Notes: generated by a model not told the origin, from the letters alone. A DNA stretch of 64,000 nt from JANQIO01 sp965601975 (GCA_965601975.1 OZ271856.1:1984001-2048000); one strand, 5' to 3'. Shown: positions 17,443-27,045, counted from the stretch's first letter. Program-made: numbers and translations.

Positions 17443-18219
17443 CTAGAAGCTGTAGCCGAATCGTTTCAGGTAGAAGCGGTGTACGCGTTCCAGCAGCTGG
17501 CGTGTCGAGTCGTCATAGTAGGTCCGGTAGTCCGCGTCGCGGTCGGTAACATTCATCCGCTCGAGCCTGACGGTCTCCTCTACACCGCGTGACTCCAGCC
17601 AATCCTGCAGCGTTTCCTCGAGCCGCTCGAAGTGCAGGAAATAGTCGCTTCTGAAAGCGAACTCCGGGTGCAGCATCTCGGCGTACTGCTCGTCGCGGTC
17701 TCCCCAGCGCTGATGCATCCACTCTGAAAAGGAGAGCGTGGTGGCCAGTTCGACGGAGTCGGAATCCCCTTTCTTCCTGAACACATGGCTGTTGGGATCG
17801 TCCAGCCGCTGGCTCCAGCGGTCGCGCTGGCGCACATACTCGCTGACCCAGAAGTCGAAGGGATTACGCACGGTGGTCACAATCTGGTAGTCGGTCAGCG
17901 GTCGCGGCAGCACGTCCCAGTCCCTGAGCTGCCGGTAGGTGGTGTGCTTTCTCAGGACCACGTCATCGTCCCCGGGGCCCATGCGCAGATCCTCTGGGGG
18001 ACACCACTCACCGACCCCGGCGTTCACCAGGGCATTGGCGACGGCTGTGCTGCCGGTGCCTGGTGAAAGCAGGAAAACAAAATCGTACTGTTCCGAAACG
18101 ATGGCCAACGTGGGCTTCTTGGATTGCTCTTGTTCGAAGGGCGCCAAGTATATTTCACGCTCCGTCACGGGTACACGGGGCAGACGGTGCCCGCGAATTA
18201 TTGATCCCGCGCAATCCAT
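17443..18219 (-). CDS. Sulfotransferase-family protein
   Basis: 258 residues. FLLSPGTGSTAVANAL resembles the 5-prime phosphosulfate loop of PAPS-dependent sulfotransferases. TTVRNPFDFWVSEYVRQR resembles the 3-prime phosphate-binding motif. A C-terminal helix with YYDDSTRQLLERVHRFYLK is common in this group. The acceptor is unknown. It is divergent from the cytochrome gene. The N-terminal 30 residues are weakly conserved-looking, so the start could be internal. Confidence 0.78.
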   Translation of the reverse strand: MDCAGSIIRGHRLPRVPVTEREIYLAPFEQEQSKKPTLAIVSEQYDFVFLLSPGTGSTAVANALVNAGVGEWCPPEDLRMGPGDDDVVLRKHTTYRQLRDWDVLPRPLTDYQIVTTVRNPFDFWVSEYVRQRDRWSQRLDDPNSHVFRKKGDSDSVELATTLSFSEWMHQRWGDRDEQYAEMLHPEFAFRSDYFLHFERLEETLQDWLESRGVEETVRLERMNVTDRDADYRTYYDDSTRQLLERVHRFYLKRFGYSF

Positions 18220-18278
18220 CCCCCTGTGAAACGCGCTAGCGTACAGATGGGAAGTTGTTGAATGACGGAGGTGCTGTC

Positions 18279-18731
18279 ATGAATCTGAACATTCGCCTGC
18301 TGGCTGCCGCCAGCGCGCTGACACTGGCGGGTTGCACGCTGGGGCCGGAGTCGCCCCGCGGTTTCAGCCTGCCGAAGGGTGACGCTGAGGCGGGGCAGGC
18401 CGCCTTCGTGATGCTGCGCTGTAATGACTGCCACTCGGCCGAGGGTGTTGCTATCCGCGACGCCGAGGAAACCGACATCAACTTCGCCCTGGGTGGGCGA
18501 TCCGCCCGGGTTACCACCTACGCGGAGCTGCTGACCTCCATCGTGAACCCCTCCCACCGGCTGTCTGCGCGCTATCCGCGCGGTGAAGCAGCGGAGGACG
18601 GCGAATCGCGCATGCACAACTACAACGATGTGATGACGGTGCAGGAGCTGATCGATATCGTCGCCTTCCTGCAGCCCCAGTATGAGGTGATTGTGGTCAG
18701 CCCTAATTCCTACGAAACCTACTATCCATAA
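18279..18731 (+). CDS. Lipoprotein c-type cytochrome
   Basis: 150 residues. The lipobox LAGC places the lipidated Cys at residue 19, so the protein is membrane-anchored in the periplasm. There is one haem site, CNDCH (Cys48, Cys51, His52), in the ETGAAF-like context AGQAAFVMLRCNDCHS. A later Met could be the axial ligand. GGAGG lies 7 bases before ATG 18279. It probably carries electrons for a periplasmic enzyme. No partner gene is adjacent. Confidence 0.87.
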   Translation: MNLNIRLLAAASALTLAGCTLGPESPRGFSLPKGDAEAGQAAFVMLRCNDCHSAEGVAIRDAEETDINFALGGRSARVTTYAELLTSIVNPSHRLSARYPRGEAAEDGESRMHNYNDVMTVQELIDIVAFLQPQYEVIVVSPNSYETYYP

Positions 18732-18733
18732 AT

Positions 18734-18821
18734 CCGCTGCAGGCGCTACATAAAGCCGCCGCAGGCGCTCCATAAAACCGCCGCGGGCGCTCCATAAAGC
18801 CGCCGCGGGCGCTCCATAGCC
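18734..18821. repeat. 22-bp tandem repeat, four copies
   Basis: Units close to CCGCCGCAGGCGCTCCATAAAG begin at 18734, 18756, 18778 and 18800, with an exact 22-base period. The first unit is the most diverged. The array begins 3 bases after the cytochrome stop. The remaining roughly 120 bases up to the CoA transferase are AT-rich with no gene visible and probably carry its promoter. Confidence 0.9.
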
Positions 18822-18945
18822 TTCAGGTGATTTGAAATATATTCAATTTTTCCTGAACCGGACTTTGTCCAGCTTGCGTATACCTTGGCACAATGGCGCC
18901 GCCAGGCGTATGCCTGCACGATTATCTGCTACACCGAGGAGCTGA

Positions 18946-20151
18946 ATGAGCAACGAGACACCCCGGCCGCTTGACGGCATTCGCGTGATCGAAATGGGCC
19001 AGCTACTGGCCGGACCCTTCACGAGTTCGATACTCGGCTACTTCGGTGCAGAGGTCATCAAGGTGGAACCGCCGAAAACCGGCGACCCGATTCGCGGCTG
19101 GCGCGTCCTCGACGACGACGGCATGTCCCTGTGGTGGCGCAGCATCGGCCGCAACAAGAAAAGCGTGACCATCGACCTCAAGAGCGAGAAGGGCCGCGAG
19201 CTGGTGCGCGAGCTGATGAAGACCGCCGACGTGGTGGTGGAGAACTTCCGCCCCGGTGTCATGGAAGGCTGGGGCCTGGGCCCTGAGGATCTCAAGCCCT
19301 TCAACCCGGGCCTGATCTTTGCCCGCATTTCCGGCTACGGCCAGACCGGCCCTTACTCGGCCAAGCCCGGCTATGCCTCGGTCACCGAGGGCGTATCCGG
19401 CTTCCGCTACCTGAACGGCTTTCCGGGCCAGCCCCCGGTGCGGCCCAACCTGTCCGTGGGCGACACCATCTCAGCCATTCATGCGGCCCTGGGCGTCTGC
19501 CTGGCGCTGCTGCAGCGCAATAAAGCGCCGGACGAGGGCCAGGTCGTCGATATCGCCCTGTACGAGTCCATGTTCAACCTGATGGAGTCTGTAGTGCCCG
19601 AATTCTCGGGCGCCGGCGTGGTGCGTGAGGCCTCTGGTACGACCATCACCGGCATCGTGCCCACCAATACCTACACCTGCGCCGACGGCAAATACGTGGT
19701 GATCGGCGGCAACGGCGACTCGATCTTCAAGCGCCTGATGGTGGCAGCGGGGCACCCGGAGATGGCGGAGAATCCCGCCATGGCAGTGAATGCAGGGCGG
19801 GTGGAGCACGAGGAAGAGATCGACCAGGCATTGACCGCGTGGTGTGCGTCCAAGCCCGCCGCGGAGATCATCGACATTCTCGAGGCAGAGCGAGTGCCGG
19901 TCGGCCTGATTTACAACGTCGAAGACCAGATGAACGACCCCCATTTCCACGCCCGCGGCATGTTCGAGGAAGTGGATATCAACGGCAAGCCGCTGACTAT
20001 TCCCGCCATCACCCCGGTGCTGTCGAAGACGCCCGGGCGCACCGACTGGCCCGGCGGCGAGGTGGGCAGTCACAACGACGAGGTGCTGAAAGGCATTCTC
20101 TCACTGAGCGACGCCGATGTGGCTGCGCTGGTAGACGAAGGCGTCTGTTAG
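18946..20151 (+). CDS. CaiB/BaiF family III CoA transferase
   Basis: 401 residues. It begins with the family signature RPLDGIRVIEMGQLLAGPF. It has FGAEVIKVEPPKTGDPIR and NFRPGVMEGWGLGPEDL, typical of formyl-CoA and carnitine CoA transferases that move CoA between carboxylic acids. No partner gene is in the same operon, since the next gene is convergent hypE. The acid substrate cannot be deduced. Confidence 0.93.
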   Translation: MSNETPRPLDGIRVIEMGQLLAGPFTSSILGYFGAEVIKVEPPKTGDPIRGWRVLDDDGMSLWWRSIGRNKKSVTIDLKSEKGRELVRELMKTADVVVENFRPGVMEGWGLGPEDLKPFNPGLIFARISGYGQTGPYSAKPGYASVTEGVSGFRYLNGFPGQPPVRPNLSVGDTISAIHAALGVCLALLQRNKAPDEGQVVDIALYESMFNLMESVVPEFSGAGVVREASGTTITGIVPTNTYTCADGKYVVIGGNGDSIFKRLMVAAGHPEMAENPAMAVNAGRVEHEEEIDQALTAWCASKPAAEIIDILEAERVPVGLIYNVEDQMNDPHFHARGMFEEVDINGKPLTIPAITPVLSKTPGRTDWPGGEVGSHNDEVLKGILSLSDADVAALVDEGVC

Positions 20152-20155
20152 CCTC

Positions 20156-21238
20156 CTAGCAGATGCGCGGGAGTTGTTCCCCGTGCAGCCAGTCGATGAC
20201 CCGCTCGCCGCCGATGCTGGTAGCCATTCGCACCAGTCGCAGCGGGTCGTCGATCACTTCTCCCACAATCGCGGCATTTTCTCCCTGCGGGTCCCTGCGC
20301 ATCGCGGCGAGGATCGTGTCCGCTGACGCCGGGTCCACCACGGCGATCAGCTTACCCTCGTTGGCCACGTTCAACGGGTCCAGCCCCAGCAGTTCACAGG
20401 CGCCGCGCACCTCTTCGCGGATAGGGAGGGCGGATTCCTCCAGTTTGATGCCGACACCGGACTGGTGGGCGATTTCATTGAGCGTCGCAGCCAGGCCCCC
20501 CCGGGTGGGGTCGCGCATCAATCTAAGCGCACCGGCGTCTGTCGTGACCATGGCGACAACCAGCCTGTTGAGTGCGGCGGAATCCGATTCCAGTTCCGTG
20601 GCGAAGCGCAGGCCCTTGCGCTGGGACATGATGGCAACGCCGTGGTCACCCAGTGTGCCCGATACCAGGACCTTGTCACCGGGGCGGGCCCGGTCGCCCG
20701 ATAGCTCTACCCCTTCCGGAACCCGTCCGACACCGGCGGTGTTGATAAACAGCCCATCGCCCTTGCCCCGTTCCACGACCTTGGTGTCGCCGGTGACGAT
20801 GGCCACGCCGGCTTCCCTTGCGGCTGCCGCCATGCTGTCGACGATGCGCTTGAGGTCGGCCAGTGGGAAGCCCTCTTCGAGAATGAAGCCCGCGGTCAGG
20901 TAGAGCGGGGTGGCACCGCCCATGGCCAGGTCATTGACCGTGCCGTGCACGGCGAGGCTGCCGATATTGCCCCCCGGGAAGAACAGCGGAGAGATCACGA
21001 AGGAATCCGTGGTCATGACCATGCGACCCGGTTCCACGTCGAACCGGGCCTGGTCGTCCGCCCGGTTCAGCATGGGGTTGTCGAAGGCCTGCCTGAACAG
21101 CTGGTCCACCAGGTCGGCCATGGCGCGGCCGCCGGCGCCGTGGGTCATGTCGACGCGCCCGTTTACCAGGTCCAGTCCCCGCGCCTGGCGGCGCCCGGCC
21201 TCGGCGACGATGGCGAGATCAGCCTTGTCTTGCTGCAC
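20156..21238 (-). CDS. hypE: Hydrogenase maturation protein HypE
   Basis: 360 residues. Like all functional HypE proteins it ends in a Cys (LPRIC), the residue that is carbamoylated and dehydrated to thiocyanate for Fe(CN) assembly. Visible motifs are MTHGAGGRAM near the N-terminus, ATP-binding VHGTVNDLAMGGA and the glycine-rich RDPTRGGLAATLNEIA. It is the last gene of the hup-hyp operon and overlaps hypD by 20 bases. Confidence 0.97.
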   Translation of the reverse strand: MQQDKADLAIVAEAGRRQARGLDLVNGRVDMTHGAGGRAMADLVDQLFRQAFDNPMLNRADDQARFDVEPGRMVMTTDSFVISPLFFPGGNIGSLAVHGTVNDLAMGGATPLYLTAGFILEEGFPLADLKRIVDSMAAAAREAGVAIVTGDTKVVERGKGDGLFINTAGVGRVPEGVELSGDRARPGDKVLVSGTLGDHGVAIMSQRKGLRFATELESDSAALNRLVVAMVTTDAGALRLMRDPTRGGLAATLNEIAHQSGVGIKLEESALPIREEVRGACELLGLDPLNVANEGKLIAVVDPASADTILAAMRRDPQGENAAIVGEVIDDPLRLVRMATSIGGERVIDWLHGEQLPRIC

Positions 21239-22394
21239 GACGCTTCTCCCTGTCCTGCTGGTGGCGCTCTATGGCCTGCTGGCGGAAGCGCCCGTAGGTG
21301 TAGTAGGCGGCGCAGGCGCCCTCGTCGGAAACCATGCAGCTACCCAGGGGATTGTCCGGTGTGCAACTGGTGGCGAACAGCTTGCAGTCCGTGGGCTTCT
21401 TCACCCCGCGCAGGATTGCCGGGCAGTCGCAGCTCTTGGTGCCGCCGGCCTGGTGATACTCCATCGCGAAGCGCTGCTCCGCATCGAATTTGCCGAACGC
21501 CTCGCGAATGGCGAGTGCAGACTCGGGAATCTCCCCCAGCCCGCGCCACTCGAAGGCGGGCCGGCGCTCAAACACCTGCTGCATCATGGCCTGTGCCCGC
21601 GGGTTGCCGGTCGGGGTGACGGCGCGGGTGTACTGGTTCTCGATCTCGGCGCGGCCGTCGTTGAGCTGCTCTATCAGCATCAGAATGGACTGGAGTACGT
21701 CCAGGGGTTCGAAGCCCGCGATCACGACCGGCCGCTGGTGATGCTGGGCGCAGAAACGGTAGGCGTCCGAGCCGATCACAACGCTGACGTGAGCGGGCCC
21801 GATGAAGCCGTCCACTTCCACCGGGTCTTCGCCTTCGGGGACGGTGAGAATGGCGTTCATGGCCGCGGGAGTCAGCACGTGGTTGCAGAACACCGAGAAG
21901 TTATCGAGCCCTTCCGCGTGGGCCTGCAGAATGCCCAGCGCCGTGGGTGGGGTGGTGGTTTCGAAGCCGATGCCGAAGAACACGACCTCCCGCTCCGGGT
22001 GGGCACGGGCCAGTTCCAGTGCATCGCTGACCGAGTAGACCATGCGCACGTCGGCGCCTTCCGCCTTTGCCTTCAACAGGCTGCGACCGCCACTCCCCGG
22101 TACCCGCAGCATGTCGCCGTAGGAGGTGAGTATCACTTCCGGATTGTCCGTTGCGAGGCGGATCGCCATGTCCAGGCGGCCGATGGGCAGTACGCAGACC
22201 GGGCAGCCGGGGCCGTGAATCAATTCGACATTGTCCGGCAGCAGGTCGGGCACGCCGTAGCGGAACACCGCGTGGGTGTGGCCGCCGCAGAATTCCATCA
22301 GCCGGTACTGGCGATCGGAGGCCGCGGCCCGGGCGATCGCATCGGCCAGGGCGCGGGCGCGTTCGCCGTCGCGGAACTCATCAACAAACTTCAT
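21219..22394 (-). CDS. hypD: Hydrogenase maturation protein HypD
   Basis: 391 residues. Conserved elements are MEFCGGHTHAVFRYG, HGPGCPVCVLP, FFGIGFETTTP, and a C-terminal Cys cluster (TKSCDCPAILRG, CKLFATSCTPDNPLGSCMVS) that binds the [4Fe-4S] cluster. HypD with HypC forms the scaffold that receives Fe(CN)2CO for the NiFe site. It overlaps hypC (ATGA) upstream and hypE downstream. Confidence 0.97.
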   Translation of the reverse strand: MKFVDEFRDGERARALADAIARAAASDRQYRLMEFCGGHTHAVFRYGVPDLLPDNVELIHGPGCPVCVLPIGRLDMAIRLATDNPEVILTSYGDMLRVPGSGGRSLLKAKAEGADVRMVYSVSDALELARAHPEREVVFFGIGFETTTPPTALGILQAHAEGLDNFSVFCNHVLTPAAMNAILTVPEGEDPVEVDGFIGPAHVSVVIGSDAYRFCAQHHQRPVVIAGFEPLDVLQSILMLIEQLNDGRAEIENQYTRAVTPTGNPRAQAMMQQVFERRPAFEWRGLGEIPESALAIREAFGKFDAEQRFAMEYHQAGGTKSCDCPAILRGVKKPTDCKLFATSCTPDNPLGSCMVSDEGACAAYYTYGRFRQQAIERHQQDREKRRAARQG

Positions 22395-22627
22395 CCGACT
22401 GCGCCTCCACTCAGTGCTTCACCGCGCTCCATCACCGCCAATGTGCGTTCAGCTTCCGCCTGGTCCAGCCGTGAGAGGGCATAGCCCACGTGCAGGATCA
22501 CGTAGTCGCCCACCGACAGCTCGTCGACCAGCGCGGTGTTGATTTCCCGGATCACGCCCCCGGCTGAGGCCAGGGCGCGATCACCGTCCAGTATTTCCGT
22601 GATGCACACGGGAATGGCGAGACACAT
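22391..22627 (-). CDS. hypC: Hydrogenase maturation chaperone HypC
   Basis: 78 residues starting MCLAIPVCITEI; the second-position Cys binds the Fe(CN)2CO precursor. The core SVGDYVILHVGYALSRLD is standard for the HypC/HybG family. Its ATG overlaps the hypF stop by one base (TGATG). A longer frame extending upstream inside hypF is not the gene start. It is distinct from the second family member, HupF, at 29040-29366. Confidence 0.96.
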   Translation of the reverse strand: MCLAIPVCITEILDGDRALASAGGVIREINTALVDELSVGDYVILHVGYALSRLDQAEAERTLAVMERGEALSGGAVG

Positions 22628-24915
22628 CAGTCCAGTACCTCCAGTTGCGGCTGCCTTGCAGCCAGCTGCTCGCGGGCAACCCAGGCCTGGCCCAGGCTGA
22701 TACTGCCATCGTTGGGCGGGATGCCCGCGGCACTCAGCGGCCTGAGGCCCGCGGCCGCCAGGCGTACCGGCAGTTCCGCTGCGAGGAATCGATTCAGGAA
22801 ACAACCCCCGGCCAGCGCCACGGTATCCAGGCCGGATTCGGAAGCCGCCCACACGGCCCAGGCGGTCAGCCCGTCCAATAATGTGCCGTGCAACCAGTCG
22901 GCGCCTTGTGCGGGGTCCCGGCAGTCCGCAATGGCCGCCAGCAACGGCAGGAAATCCAGAACGCCACGTTCGAGGGTAAAGCCGCCGGGCAGTGCTTCGG
23001 GTCGTCTCACCAGGGATTCCAGGCGCATGGGCGGCTCGCCTTCGAAGGCAGCGCGCCGGGATACGCCCAACAGGCCCGCGGCGCAGTCAAGCAGCCGGCC
23101 CGCAGCGGTCGTGACTCCATATTCACCAAGCTTCAGCAAATCCGCCAGCGCTGCCGCCATCGGCTCATCGGCAAAGCGGGTTTCAATGTCCGCGCTGCGA
23201 TCAAGCCTGTGCAGTGCGCCTGCGGCCATTCGCCAGGGTTCGCGGGCGGCGGCGTCGCCGCCGGGCGCCGGCAGCGGTGCAAAATGTCCCAGCCGCTGGA
23301 ATTCGCCGACGTCCAGCTGCAGCAGTTCGCCACCCCAGGATTCGCCGCGCTCTCCCAGGCCGTGACCGTCCAGGGCAATACCCAGGGCCGGGGCAGTGTG
23401 TCCGTTCACCGCCAGCACGGCAGCCAGGTGGGCGTGATGATGCTGGACCCGTATCAGGGGCGCATCAAAGCGCTCCGCCAGGGTTTCCGCCAACCGGGTC
23501 GAGGCGTAGTCCCGGTGCCAGTCGCAGACCAGGGCCTCGGGTTCCTGCTGGAAACCGGTCAAGAGTTGCTCACAGGCTTCGGCCTGGAAGGTGAGTGTCG
23601 AAGGAGACTCCAGGTCGCCGATATGCGGGCTCAGCCAGGCTGAACTGCCGCGTGCCAGCGTCACGGTGTTCTTGAGATGGGCGCCAAGCGCCAGCACTGC
23701 AGGGCCGCTCTCCGGCAGGGGCAGGGCATTGGGTGCAAAGCCGCGGGCGCGGCGAATCATGATCGTTTGTTCGCCGACTGTGCGCAGCACGGCATCATCA
23801 ACACGCGCGGCAATGTCACGGTCATGGGTCACAACAAGGTCTGCAATCCCGGCCAGCTTCTCGCGGGCTTCGCGGTTGCCGGTGACCAGCGGCTCACCGC
23901 TGAGGTTGGCGCTGGTCATCACCAGGGCGACGGGCTGTGTCTGTTTGAGCCACTCATCCCCCGTGGGCTTGCCCAACAGGGCGTGAAACAGCAGGTAGTG
24001 GAGCCCGGTATACGGCAGTAGCAGCCCGAGGCTGCCGAGACCGGGCGATACGTCTTCCGGTAGCCGTCCCTTGCTGTCGACCACCACCACGGGTCTTTCG
24101 CGACTCGCCAGCCGTTCAGCGGCCGCTGCGTCGACGTGCGCGAAATCGCGGGCGCTGTTCGTATTCAGGACCATGACCGCAAAGGGCTTGCCGTCGCGCT
24201 GCTTGCGCTGGCGCAGGGTGGTTACGGCCTCGGCATTGCGCGCGTCGCAGGCCAGGTGGAATCCGCCGATGCCCTTGATGGCGACGATCTCACCGCGCGC
24301 CAGCGCGTCGGCGATCGGCTGTATGCCCCGGGACAGGCTTGGCCCGCAGTCATGGCAGCAGATCGGTTCCGCGTGGAAGCGGCGGCTTGAGGGGTCTGTG
24401 TACTCGGACTGGCAGGCGGTACAGAGTTCGAAATCCGCCATGCTGGTGCTGTCGCGATCGTAGGGCAGGCACCGGGTCATGCTGTAGCGCGGCCCACAGT
24501 TGGTGCAGGCGATGAATGGGTGCAGGTAGCGGGGGTTCTGTGGGTCGAACAGTTCCGCCAGGCAGTCCTCGCAGAGGGCGCTGTCGGCGGGAATCGCCGC
24601 GCCGGCAATCTCTCCGCCCTCCGTCTTCAGAATTTCGAATCCGGTCTGGTGACTCAGCGGCAGCGCCGTGGAGAGCATACGGTCGATGCGCGCCAGAGGT
24701 GGCAGCTCCGCGCGCAGGGCGGCGATGAAGCTGTCAAGGTTCGCACCCTCGATCTCGATGACCACGCCGTCGGGCCCGTTGCGCACGAATCCGCACAGGC
24801 CAAGGCGCTGGGCCAGGCGGTATACGAAGGGCCGGAAGCCCACACCCTGAACCAGCCCCCTGAGATGCAGGCGGCGTCGCTCGAGGGCGGTGCCTGGGTG
24901 GGTGAGGGCGGTCAT
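22627..24915 (-). CDS. hypF: Carbamoyltransferase HypF
   Basis: 762 residues with the full domain order: N-terminal acylphosphatase (LRGLVQGVGFRPFVYRLA), paired zinc-finger segments (CEDCLAELFD, CTNCGPRYS, CTACQSEYTD, CHDCGPS), a YrdC-like domain (AIKGIGGFHLACDA) and the C-terminal carbamoyltransferase/Kae1-like part (VQHHHAHLAAVLA, ALDGHGLGERGESWGGE). It transfers a carbamoyl group to HypE Cys for cyanide ligand synthesis. It lies 3 bases after hypB. Confidence 0.97.
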   Translation of the reverse strand: MTALTHPGTALERRRLHLRGLVQGVGFRPFVYRLAQRLGLCGFVRNGPDGVVIEIEGANLDSFIAALRAELPPLARIDRMLSTALPLSHQTGFEILKTEGGEIAGAAIPADSALCEDCLAELFDPQNPRYLHPFIACTNCGPRYSMTRCLPYDRDSTSMADFELCTACQSEYTDPSSRRFHAEPICCHDCGPSLSRGIQPIADALARGEIVAIKGIGGFHLACDARNAEAVTTLRQRKQRDGKPFAVMVLNTNSARDFAHVDAAAAERLASRERPVVVVDSKGRLPEDVSPGLGSLGLLLPYTGLHYLLFHALLGKPTGDEWLKQTQPVALVMTSANLSGEPLVTGNREAREKLAGIADLVVTHDRDIAARVDDAVLRTVGEQTIMIRRARGFAPNALPLPESGPAVLALGAHLKNTVTLARGSSAWLSPHIGDLESPSTLTFQAEACEQLLTGFQQEPEALVCDWHRDYASTRLAETLAERFDAPLIRVQHHHAHLAAVLAVNGHTAPALGIALDGHGLGERGESWGGELLQLDVGEFQRLGHFAPLPAPGGDAAAREPWRMAAGALHRLDRSADIETRFADEPMAAALADLLKLGEYGVTTAAGRLLDCAAGLLGVSRRAAFEGEPPMRLESLVRRPEALPGGFTLERGVLDFLPLLAAIADCRDPAQGADWLHGTLLDGLTAWAVWAASESGLDTVALAGGCFLNRFLAAELPVRLAAAGLRPLSAAGIPPNDGSISLGQAWVAREQLAARQPQLEVLD

Positions 24916-24918
24916 GGC

Positions 24919-25665
24919 TCAGGCGATGGCAGCCGCCAGCTGTCGGGCAGCGCCGATCCAGTTGATCCAGTGCTCCATGCCTTCGCCGGTTTTCGCAGAG
25001 ACACGAATCACCCCGAGGGTGGGGTTCACCTTCAGCGCGTTCTCGATCAGCAGGTCAACGTCGAAATCCAGGTGTGGCAGCAGGTCGACCTTGGAGACCA
25101 GCATCAGCGAGGCGGCGGCAAACATATTGGGGTATTTGAGCGGCTTGTCCTCGCCCTCGGTCACCGAGGCGATGACCACCTTGTGGGCCTCACCCAGGTC
25201 AAAGCCCGCCGGGCAGACCAGGTTGCCGACATTCTCGATAAACAGCACACCGTCGTGGATGTGCAGTTCGTGGAAAGCGCGGTCGATCATCTCCGCGTCC
25301 AGGTGGCAGCCCTTGCCGGTGTTGACCTGCAGGGCCGGCACGCCGGTGGCGCGGATGCGATCGGCGTCGGCGCTGGTCTCCTGGTCGCCTTCGATCACCG
25401 CGAGGTGTGCGTCGCCCGACATGGCTTCGAGGGTGTCCACCAGCAGCGTTGTTTTGCCGGCCCCCGGTGAGGACACCAGGTTCAGGGCCAGCACGCCGTG
25501 GCTGGCGAAATGGCGGCGATTATGGGCCGCAATGGCGTTGTTCTTGCTGAGGATGTCCTGCTCGACGCTGACCAGGTGTGACCGTTCAGCGGGGTCGTCA
25601 CGCAGCACGCTGACCTTGTTCTCAATGCGGGTTTCACCCTCGTCACAGCCGCAAACTCCACACAT
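24919..25665 (-). CDS. hypB: Hydrogenase nickel-incorporation GTPase HypB
   Basis: 248 residues. The N-terminal CGVCGC is the high-affinity metal motif. The P-loop is LVSSPGAGKTTLL, followed by IEGDQETSADADR, the metal-site GKGCHLDAEMI and the guanine-specificity region SKVDLLPH. There is no long poly-His stretch, so it probably lacks the nickel-storage function seen in some HypB proteins. The ATG at 25665, with GGAGG 7 bases upstream and a one-base overlap with the hypA stop, is preferred to the GTG immediately before it. Confidence 0.96.
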   Translation of the reverse strand: MCGVCGCDEGETRIENKVSVLRDDPAERSHLVSVEQDILSKNNAIAAHNRRHFASHGVLALNLVSSPGAGKTTLLVDTLEAMSGDAHLAVIEGDQETSADADRIRATGVPALQVNTGKGCHLDAEMIDRAFHELHIHDGVLFIENVGNLVCPAGFDLGEAHKVVIASVTEGEDKPLKYPNMFAAASLMLVSKVDLLPHLDFDVDLLIENALKVNPTLGVIRVSAKTGEGMEHWINWIGAARQLAAAIA

Positions 25666-26006
25666 CACAGCACCTCCAGTTCTTTCAATTTCAATTCTTC
25701 ACCCTGCTGCACGATCAGCTGGTAGCCGCCGCAGTTCGGACACCCTTCACCGCGCCGGGGAATCTCGACCGTGTCGCAGCAATCCATGCACCAGCCGCTG
25801 CCGGGAATTTCACGAATCTCCAGGGTGGCGTCCTGCGCCACCGAGTCGCGGGCGCCGACTTCAAAGGCGAACTCCAGGGCGTGGGGGTCCACATGGCCTA
25901 GCGCGCCTACCTCGACGATCACGCGCTTGACGCGTTCGAAACCCAGCTGCCGCTGTTGCTCGGCGATCAGGTCGACCATGCCCTGACACAAGGCCATCTC
26001 ATGCAT
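25665..26006 (-). CDS. hypA: Hydrogenase nickel chaperone HypA
   Basis: 113 residues starting MHEMALCQGMVDLI; the N-terminal Met-His-Glu supplies nickel ligands. The zinc ribbon is WCMDCCDTVEIP...CPNCGG, with two CxxC pairs. It delivers nickel to the large subunit together with HypB. The start at 26006 is fixed by the invariant MHE. It overlaps the end of hupK by 8 bases. Confidence 0.95.
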   Translation of the reverse strand: MHEMALCQGMVDLIAEQQRQLGFERVKRVIVEVGALGHVDPHALEFAFEVGARDSVAQDATLEIREIPGSGWCMDCCDTVEIPRRGEGCPNCGGYQLIVQQGEELKLKELEVL

Positions 26007-27033
26007 GGGCGGCCTCCTCGCTGTCCACGGTCCAGGGTGCGCAGGGATCAAATCCCGCCACCAGGAACCTCAGCTGGTCGTCGTTGAGCTTGAGCCTGTT
26101 GGCCTCCCTCATCAGTGGGCCGTCGGGCGCGAAATGCCAGTCGGTGGGCGCGAGTACGCGCCAGTCCTTGACGACTTCGCCGTCGCCTACGGCCACCCGG
26201 TGGAACACAGGGCCCCGGGCTGTCATGGCGCGGCCCAGGCCTTCATTACCCCCCAGCGGCCAGGCGCTCAGCGGGTAGGTGGATTTTTCGTCCAGCAGGT
26301 GCCCGGCAATTACCAGGGTGTCGACCAGCTGCGCCACCAGTCGGCGCGACAGGGCGCCGAAGCGCTCGCTGTGGAGCAGGTCCGGGATGAACGGGTGCCT
26401 GCCCATGGCCAGGGGCCCTACTTCAAGGCCTCCCGCGCCGCCGGGTTCAAGCGGATTGAAGGGGTTTTCCGTGAGGGCCGCGAGGGCCAGGCCGTGCAGG
26501 TGATCGGCCGCGGCGAGGTGGGGCGAGTCGTCGACCTCGAGGCCAACTTCGATAAGCCTGGCGTGGCGCACTACCTGGGCAGCCGTACAGCGAGACTTCT
26601 TCATCCAGTTTTCGATGTCTTCCCCGGTTTCGGCGCCGATCAATCCCGGTATCAGGTCCAGCAGCTGGGTGGCCAGGGACGCCGGGTCCACGGCCCCCTG
26701 TGCGGCCTTGAGCAGGGCGATCTCGTGGGGCTTGTCGATCAACTTGGGCCAGTCGATGGCCAGGCGCCAGGCCGCGGCCAGGGCCTGTTCACGCCACAGC
26801 TGACGGGTATGTTCCGCGGCGTAAGGTTCCGGCTCGCCAAGCGCGCCTGCCGCGGCCCGCTGGGCGGCGATGCTTTGCGCGTTGCCGCAGATCGGCAGTA
26901 GCAGGGGGATTCTCAGCACGGCCTCTTCGAGCCCCATGCCGGCCAGCATGCCCGTTACGGTGGGACGGTGCTGTTCGATGGTGATGCCATCGCCAGACTG
27001 GCTGATGCGAATTTCCGGTGTCGCGGTACCCAC
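25999..27033 (-). CDS. hupK: HupK, hydrogenase large-subunit-like assembly protein
   Basis: 344 residues related to NiFe-hydrogenase large subunits but lacking the metal-binding cysteines. The C-terminus carries DPCAPW where the catalytic subunit has DPCxxC. It contains LLLPICGNAQSIAA and the large-subunit-like SAWPLGGNEGLGRAMTARG. HupK is thought to act as a scaffold for metal-centre assembly under oxygen. It lies between hupIJ and hypA. Confidence 0.88.
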   Translation of the reverse strand: MGTATPEIRISQSGDGITIEQHRPTVTGMLAGMGLEEAVLRIPLLLPICGNAQSIAAQRAAAGALGEPEPYAAEHTRQLWREQALAAAWRLAIDWPKLIDKPHEIALLKAAQGAVDPASLATQLLDLIPGLIGAETGEDIENWMKKSRCTAAQVVRHARLIEVGLEVDDSPHLAAADHLHGLALAALTENPFNPLEPGGAGGLEVGPLAMGRHPFIPDLLHSERFGALSRRLVAQLVDTLVIAGHLLDEKSTYPLSAWPLGGNEGLGRAMTARGPVFHRVAVGDGEVVKDWRVLAPTDWHFAPDGPLMREANRLKLNDDQLRFLVAGFDPCAPWTVDSEEAAHA

Positions 27034-27045
27034 GGCGTTTACTCC

